64,000 bases of DNA, taken from the NCBI RefSeq assembly GCF_900104395.1, contig NZ_FMXX01000012.1; one strand, written 5' to 3'. The number at the start of each line of letters is the position of its first letter. Positions within the stretch are counted from its first letter, which is position 1. Both the position numbers and the translations under genes were made by a program. The notes beneath the pieces were generated by a model. The model was not told where the DNA came from. It worked only from the letters and a program-made list of their open reading frames with translations, and did no database searches. Below are positions 25,490-34,634 of the stretch, piece after piece. Origin of the DNA: Fusobacterium_C necrophorum. GTDB lineage: Bacteria; Fusobacteriota; Fusobacteriia; Fusobacteriales; Fusobacteriaceae.

Positions 25490-25530
25490 ATACCGATATG
25501 AGTAAAAGCTTGTCTCGGTATTTTATTTTA
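25490..25530 (+). terminator. Rho-independent terminator of the lysine operon
   Basis: ATACCGA (25490-25496) pairs with TCGGTAT (25515-25521), followed by TTTATTTTA. Confidence 0.8.
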
Positions 25531-25618
25531 TACTTTTTTTTTTCCGGATTTGTGTTATAATAAGAATAATATGGCAGTATGCCTATTGGGAATCGAAGCA
25601 GGGGAGGAAAATAAATAT

Positions 25619-26773
25619 ATGAGACGATGGGTATTGGTTGCATGCTTGACTTTTTTTAGTGTAACTTCAATAACAAAGGCGGAAGAATGGACAAAAGTAT
25701 CATTGTATGATAATAAAATTCCTAGTAGTGTAAAAATGAATTTAAAATATAAAGGAGAACATCCTGACATTGTGGATTATGTATTTGTGAGCTCCAGAAC
25801 TGCAAATATTAGGGATTATCCGGGAATGGAGGGAAATATTATTGAAAAATATTCTTATAACGATAAACTTCCCTTATTGGAAAAAATTTATGTAAAAGGA
25901 AATTATTGGTATAAGGTAAGAACTCCGAAAGGAAATGAGGGTTACATTGCAGCGAGTGTTTCTCAAAAAAGAAATTTTCGTTTTGACATGGCTTTAGATA
26001 AAATAAAAAGTTTAGAGAATTTTTTAGCGACAGAGAAAGCGGCAGGAAGAAAAATTGCGGCAGTCAATTCCTATGCACCGAACCCAAATCACTTGGATTT
26101 GCAAAAAAATAAAGATAAATATGGAACGTCTGCGGATCAAAATACAGCAGGGACAAATGATGCGGGAGAAACCATTTATATTCCGGATCGTTCTTTGGTG
26201 TCTATCCAAAGTTCCGGAGCAGGGAGCTCAAGGGTAAAAGCTCTATCGGTTCCTGAAATATTGACAGTTTCCAATCGAAATATCAGTTATGCAAATATTC
26301 CAAATACCAATTTCAATAAAGTGATTGCGATTGACAGTAAAAATCAAAACTTTATTGTTTTTGAAAAACAGGAAGGAGAGTGGGAAGTCATTTCCTATGT
26401 CTACAGTAAAACGGGAATGGACAGTAAGCTAGGATTTGAAACGCCGAAAGGATTTTTCAGTACGGCAATGGGAAAATATGTTATGCCCTATAACGATGAA
26501 AACGGTCAAAAGCAAGGGGCTGCAAAATATGCTCTTCGTTTTTGTGGAGGGGGATATATTCACGGGACTCCCATCAATGATGTAGAGGAAGTGAATCGGG
26601 AATTTTTTATGAAACAAAAAGAATTTACTTTGGGAACCTATTCGGGTACCAGAAAATGTATTCGAACGAGCGAACCACATGCGAAGTTTCTTTTTGATTG
26701 GGTCATTAAAAAACCCAATAGAAGTGCCAATGCACAAAATTTAACAGATAACTTGGTGGTAATTGTATTTTAA
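25619..26773 (+). CDS. SH3-domain L,D-transpeptidase (YkuD), exported
   Basis: A 384-residue protein. The start at 25619 is chosen because GGGAGGAAA precedes it and the next residues, MRRWVLVACLTFFSVTSITKA, form a signal peptide. Residues ~53-113 look like a bacterial SH3 domain (SSRTANIRDYPG, GNYWYKVRTPKGNEGYI). The C-terminal YkuD domain has His315 in IHGTPIN and the nucleophile Cys347 in SGTRKCIRTS. The motif is SGxxxC rather than the common SHGC. It would cross-link or anchor peptidoglycan in the periplasm. TATAAT at 25556-25561 is a likely -10 box. Confidence 0.85.
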   Translation: MRRWVLVACLTFFSVTSITKAEEWTKVSLYDNKIPSSVKMNLKYKGEHPDIVDYVFVSSRTANIRDYPGMEGNIIEKYSYNDKLPLLEKIYVKGNYWYKVRTPKGNEGYIAASVSQKRNFRFDMALDKIKSLENFLATEKAAGRKIAAVNSYAPNPNHLDLQKNKDKYGTSADQNTAGTNDAGETIYIPDRSLVSIQSSGAGSSRVKALSVPEILTVSNRNISYANIPNTNFNKVIAIDSKNQNFIVFEKQEGEWEVISYVYSKTGMDSKLGFETPKGFFSTAMGKYVMPYNDENGQKQGAAKYALRFCGGGYIHGTPINDVEEVNREFFMKQKEFTLGTYSGTRKCIRTSEPHAKFLFDWVIKKPNRSANAQNLTDNLVVIVF

Positions 26774-26792
26774 ATACGGAAATGGAGGAATT

Positions 26793-27344
26793 ATGAAGAA
26801 ATATTTAGGAATGACTGTACTTTTAGCCTCTTTTGTTTTGGCAGCTTGTGGAAAAACTTCCAATACAAGTGTTCGTGATTTGTCGACAGAAGGAAATCAA
26901 AATTTTGCCATTGAGGATATCGACACGGCAAAGAAACCTCTGGAGGATATTATTGTATTCAATCAAGATGGAGTGACCATTCGAAGAGAAGGAAACAATC
27001 TTATTTTGTCCATGCCTGAACTTATTTTATTTGATTTCGATAAGTATGAGGTAAAAGATGGAATTAAGCCTAGCTTGCGAACTTTGGCGAATGCTTTGGG
27101 GGCAAATTCGGATATTAAAATTAAAATAGACGGTTATACGGATTTTATTGGAAGTGAAGGATATAATTTGGAATTATCAGTCAATCGAGCGAAGGCGATT
27201 AAGTCTTATTTGGTAAATCATGGTGCGATTGAAAACAATATTTCTATAGAGGGCTATGGAAAGCAAAATCCAGTTGCTTCTAACGCTACAGAGTCAGGTA
27301 GAGCTAGAAATCGAAGAGTAGAGTTTATTATATCAAGAAGTTAA
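26793..27344 (+). CDS. OmpA-family lipoprotein
   Basis: A 183-residue outer-membrane lipoprotein. MKKYLGMTVLLASFVLAACG is a lipoprotein signal with Cys19 as the lipidation site. The OmpA C-terminal peptidoglycan-binding domain (residues ~80-180) has DGYTDFIGSEGYNLELSVNRA and GYGKQNPVASN followed by the RARNRRVEF ending. The start at 26793 fits the GGAGG site. It follows the L,D-transpeptidase by 19 bases, and the two probably act together at the cell wall. Confidence 0.9.
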   Translation: MKKYLGMTVLLASFVLAACGKTSNTSVRDLSTEGNQNFAIEDIDTAKKPLEDIIVFNQDGVTIRREGNNLILSMPELILFDFDKYEVKDGIKPSLRTLANALGANSDIKIKIDGYTDFIGSEGYNLELSVNRAKAIKSYLVNHGAIENNISIEGYGKQNPVASNATESGRARNRRVEFIISRS

Positions 27345-27351
27345 AATGGAA

Positions 27352-27388
27352 AAGTTGTTTTCATAGGAATATGGAAGCAACTTTTTTT
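27352..27388 (+). terminator. Rho-independent terminator after the OmpA lipoprotein gene
   Basis: A stem with outer pairs AAGTTG (27352-27357) and CAACTT (27378-27383) and inner TTTTCAT/ATGGAAG pairing, followed by a T run to 27388. Confidence 0.75.
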
Positions 27389-27416
27389 GACAAAGAGAAA
27401 AGAATTAGGAGGGAAA

Positions 27417-28655
27417 ATGCTAGCAAGACATTATCAGGGAAAAAAATTCAGTGACGAAGTGTTTTCTACTGCTCAAAGAGCAAAGGAAGCCATAGATAAG
27501 TATGGGAAAGAGGCGGTATTCAATGCTACTTTAGGTTCTTTATATGATGAGGAAGAAAATTTAGTGGTATTTGATGTGGTAAGGCAAATGTTTCGTGAGC
27601 TTCCCCTGACGGAATTTACAGCCTATACTCCTCATTTTACGGGAAGTGAAGCCTATAAGGAGACTGTAAAAAAGACCGTGTTGGGAGAATCGTATCGGAA
27701 GGAGTATCCAAATTATTTTTTCTCCGTGATTGGGACTCCGGGAGGAACGGGAGCCTTAAGCAATACTATTAAAAACTATTTAAATCATGGAGAAAAAATT
27801 CTTCTTCCGGAGAGGATGTGGGGACCTTACAAGGCAATGGCAAAGGAAGCGGGAGGAAGTTTTGACTGCTATGCTTTATTCAATGAAAAAAACACCTTTC
27901 ATCTATCCAATTTTGAGGAAAAAGTAAAAACGTTATCGAGAGAACAAGAAAGTTTAGTGGTTGTTATCAATGATCCCTGTCAAAATCCGACCGGTTTTAA
28001 ATTAAGTCAGGAAGAATGGCTGGCTGTCATGAGAATTTTAAAAGAGGCGGCGAAGCAAAGCAATATTATTTTAATCAAGGATATTGCCTATAAAGATTTT
28101 GATACTCCGGAATATGAAGAAAGAAGTGTTCTATCCGAATTACCGGAAAATATGCTGCTAGTATATGCTTTCAGCTTATCGAAGTCTCTAGGAATTTACG
28201 GAATGAGGGCGGGGGCTCAATTGGCAATTTCTTCGAGTAAGGAATGGATAGAAGAATTCGAGACGGCAGCAGCGTTTTCTTGTAGAGCTACTTGGTCGAA
28301 TGCTTCTAGAGGTGGAATGGAGATGTTTGTAAAAATTATGGAAACTCCATCTTTGAGGGAACAACTTTGGGAAGAACAAAAAAAATATGAAAAGTTATTA
28401 TTGGAAAGAGCCGAAATTTTCATCACGGAAGCAAAAGAATGTCACTTGGATATTTTACCTTATAGGAGCGGTTTTTTCTTGACGATTCCTGTGGGGGAAA
28501 AGATAAGAGAAGTGACGAGAGAATTGGAACAACAGAATATTTTTACCATTGTCTTTGAGGATGCAATTCGGATTGCTATTTGCGGAATTCCAAAAAGAAA
28601 ATTAAGGGGTTTGGCAAAAAAAATAAAGGACACAATAGAAGGTTTGAAAGGGTGA
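27417..28655 (+). CDS. Class I/II PLP-dependent aminotransferase
   Basis: A 412-residue fold-type I aminotransferase. The start at 27417 follows TAGGAGGG. NDPCQNPTG (residues ~194-202) holds the cofactor Asn, DIAYKDFD the Asp and Tyr, and FSLSKSLGIYGMRAG the PLP lysine. It is of the aspartate/aromatic aminotransferase superfamily; substrate not clear. It stands 8 bases before fumA, which fits a role around aspartate and fumarate, but that is inference. Confidence 0.85.
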   Translation: MLARHYQGKKFSDEVFSTAQRAKEAIDKYGKEAVFNATLGSLYDEEENLVVFDVVRQMFRELPLTEFTAYTPHFTGSEAYKETVKKTVLGESYRKEYPNYFFSVIGTPGGTGALSNTIKNYLNHGEKILLPERMWGPYKAMAKEAGGSFDCYALFNEKNTFHLSNFEEKVKTLSREQESLVVVINDPCQNPTGFKLSQEEWLAVMRILKEAAKQSNIILIKDIAYKDFDTPEYEERSVLSELPENMLLVYAFSLSKSLGIYGMRAGAQLAISSSKEWIEEFETAAAFSCRATWSNASRGGMEMFVKIMETPSLREQLWEEQKKYEKLLLERAEIFITEAKECHLDILPYRSGFFLTIPVGEKIREVTRELEQQNIFTIVFEDAIRIAICGIPKRKLRGLAKKIKDTIEGLKG

Positions 28656-28663
28656 GTTAGGAA

Positions 28664-29509
28664 ATGAAAAAGCTTGATTTGTCTATGGTAACAAATGAAG
28701 TAGAAAAGATGTGTATGGCAGCAAATTACTATGTAGATCCCGAAGTGTTGAAAAAAATAAACAGAGCTTATAGAGAGACGGAAAAATCTCCTCTGGCAAA
28801 AAATGTATTACAGCAGATTTTAGAAAATGATGCCATTGCAGAAGAAGAACGGGTGCCTATGTGTCAGGACACCGGAATGGCAGTGATATTTTTGGAAATA
28901 GGAACGGAAGTATACATTCCCGGAGATATTTATGAAGCCATTCAAGAGGGAGTTCGTCGAGGCTATACGAATGGATATTTACGAAAATCTATGGTAAAAC
29001 ATCCTTTGGATAGAGTGAACACCAAAGACAATACTCCGGCCATTATTCATACGAAAATGATTGCAGGCTCCAATCAAGTGAAGATTGTTTTGGCTCCGAA
29101 AGGAGGAGGCTCTGAAAATATGAGTCTGGTAAAAATGTTAAAGCCGGCGGACGGAATAGAGGGGGTTAAAAAATTAGTTTTGGAATTGGTTTCCCATGCC
29201 GGAGGAAATCCCTGTCCTCCCATTACAGTTGGAGTAGGAATTGGAGGAAGTTTTGAAAAAGCGGCTTTACTTGCAAAGGAAGCCTTGCTTCGAGATATCA
29301 ATGATAAGAGTTCCGACCCGATTGCAGCCTCTTTGGAAGAAGAGTTATTGGAAAAAATCAATAAATTGGGGATAGGTCCTCTTGGTTTAGGAGGAAATAC
29401 TACGGCTTTGGCAGTCAAAGTAAATGTCTTTCCCTGCCATATTGCCTGTTTGCCTGTAGCTGTGAATTTAAACTGTCATGCGGTACGACACCAAGAAGTG
29501 ATTTTATAA
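28664..29509 (+). CDS. Class I fumarate hydratase, alpha (N-terminal) subunit
   Basis: A 281-residue iron-sulfur lyase subunit. VPMCQDTGMAVIFLEIG carries the first cluster Cys, and GGGSENMS and GNPCPPITVGVGIGG hold further cluster and substrate residues. With the beta subunit encoded directly downstream it forms the two-subunit oxygen-sensitive fumarase (or tartrate-dehydratase-like enzyme) of anaerobes. Gap to the beta gene is 9 bases. Confidence 0.9.
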   Translation: MKKLDLSMVTNEVEKMCMAANYYVDPEVLKKINRAYRETEKSPLAKNVLQQILENDAIAEEERVPMCQDTGMAVIFLEIGTEVYIPGDIYEAIQEGVRRGYTNGYLRKSMVKHPLDRVNTKDNTPAIIHTKMIAGSNQVKIVLAPKGGGSENMSLVKMLKPADGIEGVKKLVLELVSHAGGNPCPPITVGVGIGGSFEKAALLAKEALLRDINDKSSDPIAASLEEELLEKINKLGIGPLGLGGNTTALAVKVNVFPCHIACLPVAVNLNCHAVRHQEVIL

Positions 29510-29518
29510 GGAGGAAGT

Positions 29519-30073
29519 ATGGAATATGCAATAAAAACTCCTCTTAGAGAAGAGGTTATTCAAACATTAAAAATCGGAGATGTCGTAAAAATTACCGGAA
29601 CGATTTATACAGCTCGAGATGCAGCCCATGCCAGACTGGTAAAATTGATAGAAGAAGGGAAAGAGCTTCCTTTTTCCTTGGAAGGACAAATCATTTACTA
29701 TGTGGGACCGACTCCTGCAAAACCCGGTTGTGTGATTGGAAGTGCAGGACCTACCACGAGTTATCGTATGGATCCCTATGCTCCTATTTTAATGCAGCAC
29801 GGATTGAAAGGAATGATAGGAAAAGGAGGACGTTCTCAAGAAGTGAAAAATAGCATTCAAAAAGAAAGAGCCGTATATTTTGCAGCCGTAGGAGGAGCCG
29901 CAGCTTTGATTGCAAAATCTATTCAAAAGGCAGAATTGATTGCTTATGAGGACCTGGGGGCGGAAGCCATTCGAAAATTGGAAGTCAAAGATTTTCCGGC
30001 TATTGTAGTAAATGATATGTATGGTGGAGATTTGTATGAAGAGGGAAGAAAGCAATATATGGAGGAAATCTGA
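29519..30073 (+). CDS. Class I fumarate hydratase, beta (C-terminal) subunit
   Basis: A 184-residue swivel-domain subunit: KITGTIYTARDAAHARL, VGPTPAKPGCVIGSAGPTTS and GMIGKGGRS are family-typical. GAEAIRKLEVKDFPAIVVNDM closes the domain. It works with the alpha subunit encoded 9 bases upstream to hydrate fumarate to malate. Its stop is one base before the glpP ATG, so expression is linked to glpP. Confidence 0.9.
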   Translation: MEYAIKTPLREEVIQTLKIGDVVKITGTIYTARDAAHARLVKLIEEGKELPFSLEGQIIYYVGPTPAKPGCVIGSAGPTTSYRMDPYAPILMQHGLKGMIGKGGRSQEVKNSIQKERAVYFAAVGGAAALIAKSIQKAELIAYEDLGAEAIRKLEVKDFPAIVVNDMYGGDLYEEGRKQYMEEI

Positions 30074-30074
30074 T

Positions 30075-30635
30075 ATGACAATAGAAGAACTATTGGAAGC
30101 GAGTCCTGTAATTCCGGCTATTAAAAATGATATTTCTTTGGAGAAAGCCATTGCCTCCGATTCCGAGATTGTGTTTGTTATCATGGCAAATTTATTAAAC
30201 ATAGAGAGCATTGTGAATAGTCTGAAAGAGGCGGGGAAAAAAGTATTTATCCATGTGGATATGATAGAGGGGCTTTCCAGCTCAAATTACGGAGTGGAGT
30301 ACATTGTGGAAAAGATACAACCTTTCGGAATTATTACGACAAAACATAATATTGTATCTTTTGCAGTAAAAATGAAGGTTCCGGTCATTCAACGCTTTTT
30401 CATCTTGGATTCTTTTTCTTATGAAAAGACCTTATTGCATATTCAGGAAAATAAACCGACAGCAGTCGAAATTTTACCCGGTTTAATGCCTAAAATATTG
30501 TATTCCTTATCGACAAAAATAGATAGACCTTTGATTACCGGAGGCTTGATTGCCAGCAAAGAAGATATTGTAAGTGCTTTATCAGCAGGAGCCTGTGCAG
30601 TTTCAACTACAGATACTGAGCTTTGGAATATTTAA
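30075..30635 (+). CDS. glpP: Glycerol-3-phosphate-responsive antiterminator GlpP
   Basis: A 186-residue TIM-barrel-like RNA-binding regulator. The start at 30075 follows GGAGG, one base after fumB. PVIPAIKN, FIHVDMIEGLSSSNYGVEYI, GIITTK and ALSAGACAVSTTD are GlpP signatures. In Bacillus, GlpP with glycerol-3-phosphate lets RNA polymerase pass leader terminators of glp genes. Three leaders of that design are in this window (before 32849, 36563 and 38960), which supports the same job here. Confidence 0.92.
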   Translation: MTIEELLEASPVIPAIKNDISLEKAIASDSEIVFVIMANLLNIESIVNSLKEAGKKVFIHVDMIEGLSSSNYGVEYIVEKIQPFGIITTKHNIVSFAVKMKVPVIQRFFILDSFSYEKTLLHIQENKPTAVEILPGLMPKILYSLSTKIDRPLITGGLIASKEDIVSALSAGACAVSTTDTELWNI

Positions 30636-30664
30636 TTGACTTTTCTAAAAAAATGAAGTAAGAA
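30636..30664 (+). promoter_or_regulatory. Putative dhaKLM promoter
   Basis: TTGACT at 30636-30641, 17-base spacer, then TAAGAA at 30659-30664 as a weak -10 box. The -35 side closely resembles the glpA promoter at 38831. No terminator follows before dhaK, unlike the glp leaders. Confidence 0.45.
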
Positions 30665-30688
30665 AATATCATAAAAAGGAGGAATTTT

Positions 30689-31675
30689 ATGAAGAAATTG
30701 ATTAACCAAAGAGAAAATATTGTGGAAGAAGTGATTCAAGGTATGGTAAAAGCATATCCCGATAAACTTAGTAGGATAGAGGGAGAGCCTATTATCTTTC
30801 GAAAAGAAAAAAAGCAGGGAAAGGTTGCCCTGATTAGCGGAGGAGGAAGTGGACATGAACCTTCTCATGCAGGCTATGTGGGATATGGAATGTTGGATGC
30901 TGCCGTCTGTGGAGAAATTTTTACCTCTCCGGGAGCGGATAAAGTATATCGAGCCATTCAGGAAGTAAATGCAGGGGCAGGCGTTCTTTTAATTATTAAG
31001 AATTATAGCGGAGATGTGATGAACTTTGAAATGGCGGCGGAAATGGCAGCTATGGAGGGAATCACGGTAAAACAAGTCGTAGTGGATGACGATATTGCAG
31101 TGGAAAATAGTACCTATACTGTGGGAAGAAGAGGAATTGCAGGAACGGTATTTGTCCATAAAATATTGGGAGCTGCGGCAGAGGCAGGATACTCTTTGGA
31201 TGCGTTGGTGGACTTGGGAAACCGTTTGGTAAAGAATATAAAAACAATGGGAATGTCCTTAAAATCCTGTATGGTATTTTCTACAGGAAAACAAAGTTTT
31301 GAAATTGGACACGACGAAGTGGAAATTGGGTTGGGAATTCATGGAGAACCCGGAACACATCGAGAAAAGATGACAACGGCGGATCATTTTACAGAAAAAT
31401 TATTTGCCCAAATTACTCAGGAAGCTGCTTTGAAAAAAGGGGAAGAAGTTGCTGTTTTAGTAAATGGATTGGGAGAAACTACCTTAATAGAACTCTTTAT
31501 CATCAATAATCGTTTACAGGATTTGTTACGGGAAAAAGAAGTCACAGTTGTTAAAACCTTAGTCGGAAATTATATGACCTCTTTGGATATGGGAGGATTT
31601 TCCATCAGTATTGTAAAGTTGGATCAGGAAACGAAACAATTATTATTTGCAGAACAAGACACTATAGCATTTTAA
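30689..31675 (+). CDS. dhaK: Dihydroxyacetone kinase subunit DhaK
   Basis: A 328-residue substrate-binding subunit of PTS-dependent dihydroxyacetone kinase. GGGSGHEPSHAGYVGYGML and FTSPGADKV bind substrate. The His that binds dihydroxyacetone covalently lies in GLGIHGEPGTH. It hands the substrate to DhaL-ADP for phosphorylation. First gene of dhaKLM, with an AGGAGG ribosome site. Confidence 0.94.
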   Translation: MKKLINQRENIVEEVIQGMVKAYPDKLSRIEGEPIIFRKEKKQGKVALISGGGSGHEPSHAGYVGYGMLDAAVCGEIFTSPGADKVYRAIQEVNAGAGVLLIIKNYSGDVMNFEMAAEMAAMEGITVKQVVVDDDIAVENSTYTVGRRGIAGTVFVHKILGAAAEAGYSLDALVDLGNRLVKNIKTMGMSLKSCMVFSTGKQSFEIGHDEVEIGLGIHGEPGTHREKMTTADHFTEKLFAQITQEAALKKGEEVAVLVNGLGETTLIELFIINNRLQDLLREKEVTVVKTLVGNYMTSLDMGGFSISIVKLDQETKQLLFAEQDTIAF

Positions 31676-31685
31676 GGAGAGAGAT

Positions 31686-32297
31686 ATGTTATTGGAAATC
31701 ATCGAAAAGATTGCAGATGAGATTATAAACAATAAGGAATATTTAACAGAATTGGATCGAGTCATTGGAGATGGGGATCATGGAGTAAATTTAGCAAGAG
31801 GGTTTGAAGAAATCAAGGTACAGTTACCGACCTATAGTTCTTTGAGTTATTCCGATATTTTTCAAAAAATGGGAATGGCATTGTTAACAAAAGTTGGAGG
31901 AGCTTCTGGAGCGATTTATGGAACTGCATTTATGAGTGCCGCTATGTATTGCAAGGGAAAGACGGAATTGGAAAAAGAAGATTTGGTGGCGATCTTGAAA
32001 ACTATGATTGAGGGAATACAAAAAAGAGGAAAGGCAACTTTGGGAGAAAAAACCTTATTGGATACTATTTTACCTGTATATGACTTTTTACAAAAGAAAT
32101 TGGAAGGAGGGGAAGATATTTTTTCAACTCCGAAAGAAATCCAAAAAATTGCGGAAAAAGGGATGGAATCTACAAAGAATATTATTGCAACGAAAGGGAG
32201 AGCTTCTTATGTTGGAGAAAGAAGTTTAGGACATATTGATCCGGGAGCGGCATCTTCCTATCTGATGATAAAGGTAATTTGTGAGACAATCAAATAG
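31686..32297 (+). CDS. dhaL: Dihydroxyacetone kinase ADP-binding subunit DhaL
   Basis: A 203-residue helical-barrel subunit holding the ADP/ATP cofactor. VIGDGDHGVNLARGF supplies the magnesium-binding aspartates, and GGASGAIYGTAF and RASYVGERSLGHIDPGA complete the nucleotide lid and site. It is re-phosphorylated by DhaM. Ten bases after dhaK. Confidence 0.94.
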   Translation: MLLEIIEKIADEIINNKEYLTELDRVIGDGDHGVNLARGFEEIKVQLPTYSSLSYSDIFQKMGMALLTKVGGASGAIYGTAFMSAAMYCKGKTELEKEDLVAILKTMIEGIQKRGKATLGEKTLLDTILPVYDFLQKKLEGGEDIFSTPKEIQKIAEKGMESTKNIIATKGRASYVGERSLGHIDPGAASSYLMIKVICETIK

Positions 32298-32305
32298 GAG
32301 GAAAT

Positions 32306-32710
32306 ATGGTAGGATTTGTAGTAGTGTCACATAGCAAGGCATTGGCGGAAGAAGCAATTCGTTTGGCAAATGAAATGAAAAAAGAAAGTTTTCCATTATT
32401 AAATGGAAGCGGTATTGAGGGAGAATCTTTTGGAAGCAATCCTTTTAGGATCAAAGAGACAGTTGAAAAGGCAATGACAGAAAACGGTGTTGTTATTTTT
32501 GTGGATTTGGGAAGCTCTGTATTGAATTCTCAAATTGCTTTGGAATTTTTGGAAGCGGAAGGAAAAGAAATTTCCAAGATTAAAATTGCAGATGCTCCTT
32601 TGGTAGAAGGTTTGATTGCAGCTGTTGCTATGAATGATACGAAGGCAAGTGTGGAAGATATTTTAACAGAACTGAAAGAGTTTAAACAGTTTTCAAAAAT
32701 AAATAATTAA
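32306..32710 (+). CDS. dhaM: Dihydroxyacetone kinase phosphotransfer subunit DhaM
   Basis: A 134-residue EIIA-mannose-like domain. The phospho-accepting His9 is in FVVVSHSKALAEE, and VVIFVDLGSSVLNSQIALEF is typical. It lacks the HPr and EI-like extensions of the E. coli protein, so general PTS proteins encoded elsewhere must phosphorylate it. Eight bases after dhaL. Confidence 0.92.
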   Translation: MVGFVVVSHSKALAEEAIRLANEMKKESFPLLNGSGIEGESFGSNPFRIKETVEKAMTENGVVIFVDLGSSVLNSQIALEFLEAEGKEISKIKIADAPLVEGLIAAVAMNDTKASVEDILTELKEFKQFSKINN

Positions 32711-32725
32711 CATTGAAAAAATCAC

Positions 32726-32828
32726 TTGATTTTTGGTTTGGGCTGAGGTATATAAGTAGTAAACCTACATGACAAGTGGAAAAGTGAGTCGCGGTAAAAA
32801 CGTTTTTATCGTGGCTTTTTATTTTTAT
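32726..32828 (+). promoter_or_regulatory. Promoter, leader and terminator ahead of glpQ (putative GlpP target)
   Basis: The promoter is TTGATT (32726-32731), 17 bases, TATATA (32749-32754). About 30 bases later a 14-pair hairpin forms: AGTCGCGGTAAAAA (32787-32800) with TTTTTATCGTGGCT (32803-32816), followed by a T run. The gene ATG is at 32849. About 80% of this leader is repeated before glpF (36435-36530). Confidence 0.75.
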
Positions 32829-32848
32829 ATAATTTAGAAGGAGGAAAA

Positions 32849-33583
32849 ATGAAAGTTTTTGCGCATCGGGGAGCTTCTGGCTATGCTCCTGAAAATACTC
32901 TTGCAGCAATAAAAAAAGCAATAGAACAAGGAGCAGATGGGATTGAGATTGACATACAGTTTACAAAAGACTGTAAAATTGTAGTATTTCATGATTGGAA
33001 AATTAATCGAACGAGCAATGGAAAAGGTTACGTTTATGATTTAAATTTTGAGGAGTTACGAGCTTTGGAAATAGGAAGTTGGTATGGGGATGAATATAGA
33101 AAAGAAAAAATACCTACATTAGAAGAAATTTTAGAGTTGATTCCTGAAAATATGATGTTAAATATTGAAATAAAAGATATTTCAAGAGGACATCGTGGAA
33201 TTGAAGAAAGTATGTTAAAAATTTTGAAAAAATTTCCAAATTTAAAAAATAATATTATTGTTTCTTCTTTTCATCATTCTATTATCCAACGTCTTCAAGA
33301 ATTAGCCCCTGAAATTAAATTAGCCTTATTGACAGCAAGTGATTTAGTAGATATTGAAAGTTATTTTAAAAATAATAAATTAGACTGTTTTAGTTATCAT
33401 CCAGAAGTAAATTTAATAACTAGCAAAACTGTTGATATTTTACATAAAATGGGAGTCAAAGTTTTTGTTTGGACAATCAATACAGAAGAAGATTTTTTGT
33501 ATGTACACTCTATAGGAGTCGATGGAGTTATTACAAATTATCCAGACATTATGAAGAAATTTGTAATAAAATATAAAGAATAA
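32849..33583 (+). CDS. glpQ: Glycerophosphodiester phosphodiesterase
   Basis: A 244-residue cytosolic GDPD with no signal peptide. AHRGASGYAPENTLAAIKKA opens the barrel (catalytic His and Glu). GADGIEIDIQFTKD and VVFHDWKINRTSNG supply the metal Glu/Asp and second His, and WTINTEED is the C-terminal motif. It releases glycerol-3-phosphate from glycerophosphodiesters. It precedes a TRAP transporter operon by 19 bases. Codon choice here is more AT-rich than in dhaKLM, as in the next three genes. Confidence 0.9.
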   Translation: MKVFAHRGASGYAPENTLAAIKKAIEQGADGIEIDIQFTKDCKIVVFHDWKINRTSNGKGYVYDLNFEELRALEIGSWYGDEYRKEKIPTLEEILELIPENMMLNIEIKDISRGHRGIEESMLKILKKFPNLKNNIIVSSFHHSIIQRLQELAPEIKLALLTASDLVDIESYFKNNKLDCFSYHPEVNLITSKTVDILHKMGVKVFVWTINTEEDFLYVHSIGVDGVITNYPDIMKKFVIKYKE

Positions 33584-33602
33584 TTAATAAGGAGGTTTTT
33601 TC

Positions 33603-34622
33603 ATGAAGAAAAAAAATATGGTAATGTCAGTTCTATGTTTAATTTTGAGTTTAATGTTAATGTCATGCGGTTTAAAAGAAGAAAAGATATCATCTGAACC
33701 ATTGGAAATTAAGGTAAGTTATATTTTTAAAGAAAATGAACCTACACATATTGCTATGAAAGAAGCAACTGATGCTATTAATGAGAGATTGGAAGGAGAA
33801 GTCAAATTTGTTCTCTATCCTAATGGACAATTACCAGTTTATAAGGATGGATTGCAACAAGTAGTGAGAGGTGCAAATTTTATTGATGTAGATGATTTAA
33901 GTTACATTGGAGACTATGTTCCTGAATTTACAGCATTGGCGGGGCCAATGTTATATCAAAGTTATGCAGAATATGAAAAATTAATGCATACCCCTCTAGT
34001 AGAAGAATTAAAGAAAAAAGCAGAAGAAAAAGGAATTAAAGTATTATCTCTAGATTTTATCTTCGGCTTCCGAAGTATTATTAGTAATAAGGAAATTAAA
34101 CATCCATCTGATTTAAAAGGAATGAAAATTAGAGTTCCAGGAAGTAAATTATTTATAGACACTTTGAATGCAATGGGAGCAAGTGCTGTTCCTATGTCAT
34201 TTGGAGAAACAATTTCAGCCCTTCAACAAAACGTTATTGATGGACTGGAAGGATCTTATGCAACGAATTATTTGACAAAGACATATGAATTAAGAAATAG
34301 GATGTCATTAACAAAACATTTTTTGGGGACAGCAGGAGTATATATTTCTACAAAAGTATGGGAAGGTTTGACAGAAGAACAGAGAAATATTATACAAGAA
34401 GAATTTGATAAGGCAGCTGTAAATAATAATCGAAGAATGCTAGAATTAGACCAAGAATTGATTGCGAATTTAGAAGCTGAAGGAGTTAAAATCAATGAGG
34501 TAAATTTAAGTGAATTTACAAAACTAGTGGTCCCAATTTATAAGAATATAGGGGTTTCTGATGAATTTTACAATAAAATGATGAAAGAAATTGAAGATAT
34601 TCGAAAAATAAAAAACAAATAA
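33603..34622 (+). CDS. TRAP transporter substrate-binding lipoprotein DctP
   Basis: A 339-residue extracytoplasmic binding protein. The signal ends in MLMSCG, a lipobox with Cys22, so it is membrane-anchored. The DctP fold includes the conserved Arg region DLKGMKIRVPGSKLF and FGETISALQQNVIDGLEGS. Members usually bind organic acids through that Arg. The substrate is unknown; the position between glpQ and glpF suggests a glycerol-related acid or phosphodiester breakdown product. Confidence 0.88.
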   Translation: MKKKNMVMSVLCLILSLMLMSCGLKEEKISSEPLEIKVSYIFKENEPTHIAMKEATDAINERLEGEVKFVLYPNGQLPVYKDGLQQVVRGANFIDVDDLSYIGDYVPEFTALAGPMLYQSYAEYEKLMHTPLVEELKKKAEEKGIKVLSLDFIFGFRSIISNKEIKHPSDLKGMKIRVPGSKLFIDTLNAMGASAVPMSFGETISALQQNVIDGLEGSYATNYLTKTYELRNRMSLTKHFLGTAGVYISTKVWEGLTEEQRNIIQEEFDKAAVNNNRRMLELDQELIANLEAEGVKINEVNLSEFTKLVVPIYKNIGVSDEFYNKMMKEIEDIRKIKNK

Positions 34623-34634
34623 GGGAGAATATTT

